This document shows, piece by piece, positions 1-7,500 of a stretch of DNA of 10,194 nt. Origin of the DNA: Deinococcales bacterium (GTDB lineage Bacteria > Deinococcota > Deinococci > Deinococcales > Deinococcaceae); the NCBI GenBank assembly GCA_025359705.1, contig JANYFS010000367.1:1-10194 (forward strand), given 5' to 3'. Each line of letters begins with the position of its first letter. Position 1 is the stretch's first letter. Below the pieces are notes generated by a model. That model was not told the origin of the DNA and ran no database searches. It saw only the letters and a list, made by a program, of their open reading frames with translations. The translations under genes were made by a program, and so were the position numbers.

Positions 1-35
1 ACGGAAATAAGTGTGCTACCTTTATTTTTAACCAG

Positions 36-989
36 ATGATTCGCTGCCAAATTCATTTTGGTGGCCCTTTTTACCACTCCAACAAACAATTTCAAAAAGA
101 GATGGTCTTTAACTTCAGCAAAGACAGCATCACCAAAGCCATCCGTTTGATTCAACAGGTGTTTTCTGGAGTAAAGCGTTGGTTTGGTACCGTCGGTAGG
201 TGTTTACGCATCTCCCATTATTCCCTAGACCTCGAGCAGATCAAACAGGTGTTAAGGGAACGGGGCTTACCCGACTATTTGGACAAAAGTGACCAGAATT
301 ATCCCTTTACCCCAGTCCAAAGTGTGGGAAGTGGGGTCAAAAAATACCGCAAGATGAAACAGGACTCCTCACCTAGTCCCGTCTTGGCCCAAAAACGTCA
401 CCCTCGAGGGGAAGAAGCACCTGTTGTTCCTTCCGTATCAAACGTTCCTTCCGTTCCCATAGAACCCCCCATTCCAGTAGCTCCCCAGCTCGCGAACCTA
501 TCCAGTACCCTAGCCTCGAGCTATGCTTGGAAAATCCTATGCTCGAGGTTCCCCAGCCAAATCACCCCCCTACTGGCGGAATTCTTGCAGAAGAAAATCA
601 CAGCACATGGTTTAAGTTTGCTCGATCAATTTGTCTATGCCATAGAACAAAAACTCGAGCGTGGTAACAAAATCTCTGCCATCCTTAGTTATTTGCAAGG
701 CTGCTACACCCACTCGAGCCAAACCCAATCTCAATCTTTTGGACAAAACACCTCGCTCTCAAGCATTACCTCGAGCCTGACCCAAATCACACATAAACCC
801 AATCCAGAAGATTTAAGCCTACCTCCAGGACTCGAGATAGACGCTTTATGGGAACTTGAGGGAGCAATCTATACGGTTTGGAATATCGCAGGTCGCTTTA
901 TCACGCTTGAGGATAAAAGTGGAGTGCGTAAATCCTTTCCCCTCGAGCAGGTGAAAAAAGGTCAGATGTTTCAACCTTTGATTCAATAG
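36..989 (+). CDS. Hypothetical protein, 317 aa, possibly longer at the N-terminus
   Basis: I do not recognise this protein. The N-terminal third (about residues 1-100) is basic and mixed helical. Residues about 113-152 form a Pro/Ser/Val-rich linker. Residues about 163-228 look like a helical domain ending in a Tyr-Leu-x-Gly motif, vaguely like the C-terminal part of some phage or plasmid replication proteins; this likeness is too weak for an assignment. Residues 269-317 are strand-rich and resemble a small barrel. There is no signal peptide or membrane segment, so it is probably cytoplasmic. The start is uncertain: the frame is open upstream to base 3 with no stop, ATG 36 has no clear SD, and an in-frame ATG at 102 follows AAAAAGAG. 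The gene may therefore begin outside the window. Nine CTCGAG sites lie inside it, in all three codon phases (Leu-Glu, Ser-Ser/Arg, Pro-Arg-Gly). Confidence 0.72.
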   Translation: MIRCQIHFGGPFYHSNKQFQKEMVFNFSKDSITKAIRLIQQVFSGVKRWFGTVGRCLRISHYSLDLEQIKQVLRERGLPDYLDKSDQNYPFTPVQSVGSGVKKYRKMKQDSSPSPVLAQKRHPRGEEAPVVPSVSNVPSVPIEPPIPVAPQLANLSSTLASSYAWKILCSRFPSQITPLLAEFLQKKITAHGLSLLDQFVYAIEQKLERGNKISAILSYLQGCYTHSSQTQSQSFGQNTSLSSITSSLTQITHKPNPEDLSLPPGLEIDALWELEGAIYTVWNIAGRFITLEDKSGVRKSFPLEQVKKGQMFQPLIQ

Positions 990-1031
990 TCCCTCGAGTG
1001 GTATAAAAGTTGTTTTTTGATCTCAAGTGTC

Positions 1032-1106
1032 TTGACCCTAAAGCAGCACCTCACGGGCTGGGCCGCTGTCTTGGCCCAACTGCGCGGGCCGCTGGGGTCA
1101 CTGCTT
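1032..1106 (+). ncRNA. GC-rich foldable element with alternative pairings
   Basis: A GC-rich island sits in an otherwise mixed or AT-rich spacer. AAGCAG (1041-1046) can pair with CTGCTT (1101-1106), enclosing a hairpin TGGGCC (1059-1064) / GGCCCA (1073-1078). GGCCC (1073-1077) can instead pair with GGGCC (1086-1090). TGACCC (1033-1038) is complementary to GGGTCA (1095-1100), which crosses the outer stem and so implies a pseudoknot or a switch. The 9-base direct repeat GGGCCGCTG occurs at 1060-1068 and 1086-1094. It could be a structured 5' leader, a small RNA or a protein-binding site. No known RNA family is recognised, and the strand is assumed from the genes. Confidence 0.35.
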
Positions 1107-1123
1107 AAAAACACGTCCATATC

Positions 1124-1133
1124 TGTCTAGACA
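1124..1133. promoter_or_regulatory. GTCTAGAC palindrome, copy 1 (TGTCTAGACA)
   Basis: A perfect 10-base palindrome. The same 8-base core recurs at 1463-1470, and I saw no other copy in the window. Two identical palindromes confined to the spacer ahead of a large gene suggest a dimeric-regulator operator pair, but this is inference only. Confidence 0.3.
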
Positions 1134-1138
1134 ACCAC

Positions 1139-1170
1139 CCCAAAAAGCTCGAGGGGCGCATCTTTTTGGG
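1139..1170 (+). terminator. Weak terminator-like stem
   Basis: CCCAAAAAG (1139-1147) and CTTTTTGGG (1162-1170) form a 9-pair stem with a 14-base loop that contains CTCGAG. The A-tract/T-tract arms recall a bidirectional intrinsic terminator. However, the GC part of the stem is small, no clean U-run follows it on either strand, and it lies 150 bases past the upstream stop codon. GGG at 1168-1170 could instead pair with CCC at 1177-1180. Confidence 0.28.
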
Positions 1171-1240
1171 AATTATCCCCTCTTTGTTCTCTTTTTGGAA
1201 TCTTTTGTTTTTGTTTTGTAATTTTTTATACAAAAAAAGA

Positions 1241-1260
1241 CAACAACGACCTTGTTGTTG
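1241..1260. other. Small CAACAAC/GTTGTTG hairpin
   Basis: CAACAAC (1241-1247) and GTTGTTG (1254-1260) are perfect inverted repeats around a 6-base loop. TTTTGTA (1214-1220) and TACAAAA (1229-1235) form another inverted repeat just upstream. Both are AT-rich and weak, and no function can be assigned. Confidence 0.25.
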
Positions 1261-1403
1261 AATTGATTTTTCAAATAGATGGTTAAAGATTGATATATAG
1301 GGGCTGAAAACGGCAAATAGGAGGGGGTGAGATCGGCAGGTAAGAGGCGAGGAGAAGGCCACTGTGTCTGACTCGAGGTTTTTGAGTAAGTGCTCGAGGT
1401 GTT

Positions 1404-1410
1404 AAGGAGG
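1404..1410 (+). promoter_or_regulatory. Strong Shine-Dalgarno AAGGAGG
   Basis: This is the best ribosome-binding site in the window. It lies 11 bases before GTG 1422 and about 94 bases before the giant gene's first ATG, so it cannot serve that ATG directly. It supports translation of the mini-ORF at 1422-1478. Confidence 0.45.
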
Positions 1411-1421
1411 AAATACAAGGA

Positions 1422-1478
1422 GTGAGCAAAAAGGGGATTTTACCCCTCGAGAAACACTGCTTGTCTAGACTTATTTAA
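1422..1478 (+). CDS. Candidate 18-aa leader peptide
   Basis: GTG 1422 opens an 18-codon frame, MSKKGILPLEKHCLSRLI, which ends at TAA 1476-1478, 26 bases before the giant gene. It is basic, with Lys-Lys near the start and no run of a single amino acid, so a classical amino-acid attenuator is not evident. A hairpin AGGGG (1432-1436) / CCCCT (1443-1447), two CTCGAG palindromes and one GTCTAGAC lie in or next to it. It could be a leader peptide that couples translation to the giant gene, or chance downstream of an SD-like sequence. The GTG start and the 11-base spacing are slightly suboptimal. Confidence 0.3.
   Translation: MSKKGILPLEKHCLSRLI
1463..1470. promoter_or_regulatory. GTCTAGAC palindrome, copy 2
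   Basis: A perfect 8-base palindrome, 35 bases before the giant gene's ATG and inside the mini-ORF. It matches the core at 1124-1133. It is a candidate operator half of a pair about 330 bases apart. Confidence 0.3.
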
Positions 1479-1504
1479 CTCGAGATTTGCTCATTGTACC
1501 TCTC

Positions 1505-4500
1505 ATGAGGCACTCTGTTAAAGATATGAGAAAAATGCGATTCTTACGCGATGACTTGAAAGATAAACCACGACCGATTCGAGAGAAGATTATTTCTTAC
1601 CTGTTGGTCGCCATCTACATTGGTGGTACCTACGGTCCCCTGGGAGTTGCAGCAGCAGCACCAGGGGTCTTTTTTAGGCCCGATGCTGGGGTCAGTCAAA
1701 TGCCCCTTCAAGTCTCGAGCTTTGATGCACCTGGCTTTGGTGATGTGCAAGACGCCATTAACTTGGCCACTGGAAACCTCTATATCGGAACGGACGCACT
1801 GTCCAACAACTCCAATTTAAAAACCACCGATGAAGCCAAAGATAAATTTGCCGGTAACTGGAATTTCTCTTCCAAAGAGCGACTCAATGGCTTTGATCCC
1901 AATGCTTTGCCCTCGAGCAATGGACCTTCTTTAGCTGCACCTAATCCCGCAGCGGGTTCAGCAGTCAATCCTGCGCTCAAACCCTCGAGTGGGAATCTTT
2001 CGAGTGGGAATCTCTCGAGTGGGAATCTCTCGAGTGGAAGTGCCAGTGGGTCTGATCAAGCTAAAACCATTGGCCCTGTGGTGTTGCCCACGATGAAGGT
2101 TGCAGCCAGTAACGTGGTAAGTGCCTCGAGGGTGGTGGAAAGCAGCTCTAACTTGAGTGTAGGGAAAAGCAGTTTGGTGGGGCCAATTACCCCACAAAAA
2201 CCCGTCTTTCCTAGCTCGAGTGCGGTGGTTGCACTGCCTCCACAACCCGCTGCCAAGATCATTAAAGTGGGACCTATTGCGCCCAAACCGACTGCCCTGA
2301 CCGCGAGTACCGATCCCTTGAGTGGCTCAAGTGCGGTTGCCAAAAGTGTTCAGCCCGCTGCTAAAGTGTTTCCAGTGGGGCCGATTATAACTAAGCCTAC
2401 TGCACCAATGCTATCTGCTCCATCTGCTAAACCCATCCCTCCAATCACCCCCTTGAGTGGGATTGGCAAAGGGCCAAGTCAGAATGTAGTAAGTAGCCAA
2501 GCCAATCAACCCCCGGTGGCGAACTTCAATACCCTGATCTCGAGTGGGGGTAATGTGGTAGCTGTCTCCACCTCGAGTGATCCTGATGTGGGGGATACCC
2601 TCACCTACGATTGGGATTGGGGGGATTATGCTCATTCCAATACGGCGAATGCAGAACACAACTATGGTTTTGATGGAACTTATACTGTTCGCTTAACCGT
2701 CACCGATAGTCAAGGGGCCACTAGCTTTAGAACCCAAGATGTGGTGGTTCGCACCTCGAGTACCGTTCCCTTGCCCCAACCCGCCAATTACTACAATCTA
2801 CAAGGCTCGAGTGGTGGTGGTGGCTGTTTAAATAATTGGTATACCGGAGTGATTCACGGAGTAACTACCCCTTTGATTCGCAACCGTAAATACCGTGTCT
2901 CTTTTGTGGGTCGGATGCTTTCAGGAACGGCTCGATTTAATTTTGGTTTAAGTGATTGGTACAGCGAAACCATTCACACCTATATTTTGGATGATCAATG
3001 GCGCAAATACAGTGTGGATCTCAATACAGGAAATCATGATGTATCCACCAATTTTCTACTCTATGAAGGATCAGAGACCAACTCAGACTGGCAAGTCTCC
3101 AATCTTTCGGTCTTAGATTTAACCACCAACACCGAACAATTGACCAACACCGATCTGACCAACAATACCCAGTGGCCTGGTGCTTGCTTTAAACCCGTGA
3201 TCACCAAATCCAATCACCCACCGGTAGCCAACTTCGATACCCTCACCTCGAGTGGGGGCTATCTTGCGCCCAATAACACCTCGAGTGATCCCGATTTACA
3301 AGATACCCTGACCTACGATTGGGATTGGGGCGATAATACCCCCCATTTAACTGCTAAAAATGCGGATCATCATTATTTGAGTGATGGCAGCTATACCGTA
3401 AAACTCACCGTCACGGACAGCTCGGGTGAAACCAGTACCAGAAGCCAACTGGTCACGGTTGTTACCTCGGTGATTGTTCCTACACCCAGCAATATCTATC
3501 ATTTGCAAGGCTCGAGTGGTGGGGGTGGCTGTGACCCTGCGTGGTACAGCGGTATTCAACATCTGGCAAACCTACCGCAAAACCGTAAATACCGTGTCTC
3601 TTTTAAGGGACGGATGGTTGCAGGTGCGGCATGGGGTAACTTTGGGTTCAGTGATGCCTATTCCGAAACGGTACACACCATCATCCTCGATACGCAGTGG
3701 CGCAAATTCACTGCGGATTTGGATACCAGCAACCATACGATTGTCAATGATTTCTTTCTCTACGAAGGTGCCCAAAATAACTCGGATTGGGAATTGGCAG
3801 ATCTTTCGGTTTTGGACTTAAATACCAATCCACCCACCGAACGCATCACCAATCAAGATCTGACCAATGATACCGAATGGCCTGGCGTTTGCAAAAAACC
3901 CGTGATCACCGATTCCAATCAAGCGCCAATCGCTAGCTTTACTCCCATCACCCCCAATGCACTGAGTGTAGAACTCAACAACACCTCGAGTGATCCTGAT
4001 GGCGATTTCCTCACCTCGAGTGTGACTTGGGGCGATGGTATCACTTCGAGCGCTTTCCCCTTCAAACACACCTACTCGAGCGCAGGTTCCTACACGGTTA
4101 AACTCACGGTCACGGATCGTCAGGGCAAGGCATCGTTTGCAACTCAAAACATTACCGTTTCTGTGCCTGCTGATCCTACCATTGGTTTTGTTTATGCCGG
4201 TACTTTAACCGCTGGTAAAACTTACTACATGAGCTTTGATGCTCGCCTCGATGTACCTTTAAGCTCGAGTGAACCATTTACCTATGGTTTAAGTGGTCAG
4301 TATACAAAGAATGATCTCCTTCGCAACTATTGGAAGTTCTATTCAGCTAGTTTTACCATTGGGGGCCAAGATACCACCACTATGGCTACGATGTTTAAAA
4401 AAGTGACTGCCAATAAATCTTGGCAGATTATGAACCTTAACATAGTTGATTTAAGTAACCGCGATATAAACCTGATTAAAAATGCTGATCCCTCATTACC

Positions 4501-7500
4501 TCAGTGGAAAACCGATCCTAGTTGGAATCAGTCAACCCTTTTTACTAAGCCTCGCTTTATTACTAAAGCTGGAGGAGCATCTCGTAGTGGTTTGCAGCTT
4601 AATTTACCTGATCAATTTATAACATCCTTGCCAGGCGATCCAAACACTACCGAAATTCAATTTCAAGGTTTTTTGCGCCACCTTACATTACCCTCTGCGG
4701 CAAATAACTATAATGTAAATGGTATTTCAAATACGGAAATGTATGGTCGTTATGCGCCAATCTCAAGTGGAAGTAGTTCCGTGGGAATTATTGGTTATCA
4801 AATCGACTCTATTTATAATTTTTATGGAGCTTTCATTCCTGATCCCTATGCAGGCACAGGTGCTAAAACGCTATTTGGTTTGTTGCCGCCCACTGCCAAT
4901 GATAAGGATTGGGAAGCGTTGTCGGTTTATGTCAGACGTACGAATACATCTGCTTGGCTAAGGGCACCTGAATTAGGCGATACTTTTGTCCCTGTTGGTG
5001 CCACATACAGTAAACCCTATTGGCGAAAATGTAGTAGTTCTAGTACTTGTTCAAGCGAAAGCATTTTTTATGATGGTATTCAACAAGCATCCCTCGCAGA
5101 CCCCTTACGCAACAGCATTTACACCATCGGAGAAGCCTCGAGCGGGGGGAGTTCCAATCACCCACCCACGGGCAATTTCACCTATGCCATTGCCGATAAA
5201 GTCGTCACCATCCGTCAGAACAACTTCACTGATCCTGACAACGATACCCTGAACTACTCGTGGAACTGGGGAGATGGTACGCCTGCGGGCAATACCCGTA
5301 CACCCCTCCACACCTATGCAACCAACGGTCAATACCTGCTCACCCTCACCGTCACCGACAGCCAAGGTGCTACGGGAATGTTCACCCAAACCATCACCAC
5401 TGGGGGCAACACGGCTCCTCCAGTTGCCAACTTCATCACTTCGGTAAACAGCACCACCGATGTGGTGACTGCCACCAACACCACCCCTACCGTAGCGGGT
5501 CAGACCTACGCTTGGAAATGGGATGGAGTCACTGATCCCAACGCCACCACTGCCACCGTCACCCACCAATTTGCTCCAGGTACCCACACGGTTGGTCTCA
5601 CGGTCACCAATGGAACCAATGGTTCGGACTTCACGTCCTTACCTGTGGATATCATCAACAAAGCACCTGTAGCAAGCTTTAATCCACCCACTCCCACGGG
5701 TTCCACGGTCACGGTGAATAGTACCTCGAGCGATCCCAACCCACTGGATAACAACAATCTCATGACCTCGTGGGATTGGGGAGATGGTTCACCCCTCTCC
5801 TTTGGCTCGAGCTTTGCTCACACCTATACCACAATTGGATCCAAAACCATCACTCTAACCGTCACGGATCCCAAGGGACTTTCAAACAGCATCAGCGGAT
5901 CGGTCTACATCGGAACAGTGACTATCCCGCCAACAGGTACGACCCTACAAAACACCTATGTTTTGGGAACTGGAGATGGCAGCACCCAAACCTTCAACAA
6001 GGTAGACCGCAACAGCATTGCTTGGCCCAGCCTCGAGATCCCCGAATGGATCAAGCAGTACCAAAGTCGCAGCGATGTCACCCTGTACCGTTCCCAAACC
6101 AAACCGGGAATGCAATACCGCCAAGAATGGTTAGCCTTTATTCCCAAAAACGGCAAGATGGTGGCGCACCACTATGACTCGAGTGGAGAGCGCAGCACCT
6201 TCTCTGGAGACGGTGAATATGCGGATTACACTCAAAACCTCTACGAGCAAAATACCTCGAGCTTAGCGGGTGATCCTGAAGGTCTCTCCAGCTTGAGTAC
6301 CACTCCACGTACCGATATCAGCTACGTTTCAGGTCTTCCCGCTGGACGCATCTCGAGCGTTAAAGATCGCTGGGGTCGTCAGACGGATTATGTTTATGAT
6401 GGCAACTTTATTAAATACATCAATTATTTGAAGCAAGCGGATGGAACATATACTCGAAAAGTGAGCTTGGATTATACTCCCGTGGTTGGCAATACCACCG
6501 AAATGAATCTTACACGCGTAACCTACTCTGCATTTCTAGGCTATGGTGCGTCTTCGGGACAGTACAGTAGAAGCATTACCTTCGGTTATGATTCTAGATT
6601 CCCAACTAAAATTGGTAGCATCACTCGATTGATTGGTGATGATAAATCTTATGTCACCACTTATAATTACAACTCGAGTGGAGACCGCATTGCTTCGGTG
6701 GATCAAACTGTGGGGGGTACAGTATTTGAACCTCGAATTACCTATAACCCCAGTGGAAATGTTACTACAAATGGGGATACTATTACCGAGGTTCAAGGTA
6801 ACAAATCAACCGCCTATAGCTACAATGGAAAATCGATTTTAACTCAGAAGTTAGTTCAAGAAATTGATCCCAATCCAGGTGGAGTAAATCGACCTTTGAT
6901 TTGGAAATACGATTACTACACCGATGCGGACACTTCACCCACTTGGTACCGCAAAGATCAATTGAAATCCGTAACCAGCCCCACCGGTTCCCAAACCCTC
7001 TATGACTATGACTCGAGGGGAAATCTCATCCTCGAGCAAGACTTTATGGCAGCCATAGGTTCAGGAACATGGAAGAAAACCGAACACACTTTTGACCAAA
7101 ACAACCGTCCGCTTAACAGCACCACCACTGGCTCGAGTACCGCTGCTGGACGTATCACCAATATCAGCAGTACCAGCAGCTACACCATCAATAGCAATGG
7201 TTCTTTGAATCAGGTCAGCAACACTAGCATTGCGGGTGCCAAGAACCAAACCACGGTGATCACCTTTGATGGCAATGGTCGCATGTCCAGCCAGTCCCTC
7301 TCGAGTGGGGGTACGATTCAAACCACCACCACCTATGGCTACCCCAGCAGCACCCTACCTACCACCGCCACCTACAAAATCCCCACCGTGGCCCTCAGCG
7401 ATACCCTCACCGACTCGAGTCCGGTCTATCAATACGCGGATCTTCCCTCTAGTGTGTCTACCACTGCCAACTTGGTAGTAAACAACGGAGGCATGACCCA

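Larger units (their letters stand above)
990..1504. other. Intergenic region with regulatory-looking structure
   Basis: This spacer has no convincing protein gene longer than 18 codons. From left to right it holds a CTCGAG at 993, a GC-rich foldable block (1032-1106), a GTCTAGAC palindrome (1124-1133), a weak terminator-like stem (1139-1170), a pyrimidine-rich tract (about 1177-1227), a small CAACAAC/GTTGTTG hairpin (1241-1260), a TATATA that could be a -10 box (1294-1299) without a good -35, a purine-rich tract (about 1300-1360), and a strong SD with a mini-ORF. Six CTCGAG copies lie here (993, 1148, 1372, 1393, 1446, 1479). That density is higher than in either gene. Open frames on the reverse strand here look like chance. 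Confidence 0.7.

Noticed and set aside
1011..1020. T-run right after the first gene as an intrinsic terminator
   Set aside because: The six T's are preceded only by an AAAA/TTTT pairing with no GC stem, so a real terminator is not supported there.
1105..1418. Two overlapping reverse-strand open frames of 81-85 codons in the spacer
   Set aside because: They overlap each other in different frames, are low-complexity (Lys/Phe/Ser-rich) and have no good SD or recognisable domain. They arise from the pyrimidine/purine-rich tracts.
1985..2044. CRISPR-like array
   Set aside because: Units are 15 bases, directly adjacent without spacers and in frame, encoding SSGNL. This is a coding tandem repeat.
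5105..5587. 160-codon reverse-strand open frame
   Set aside because: It lies fully opposite PKD4-PKD5 of the giant gene. It is Gly/Val/Arg-rich, as expected from the complement of Thr/Asn/Pro codons, so it is a shadow.
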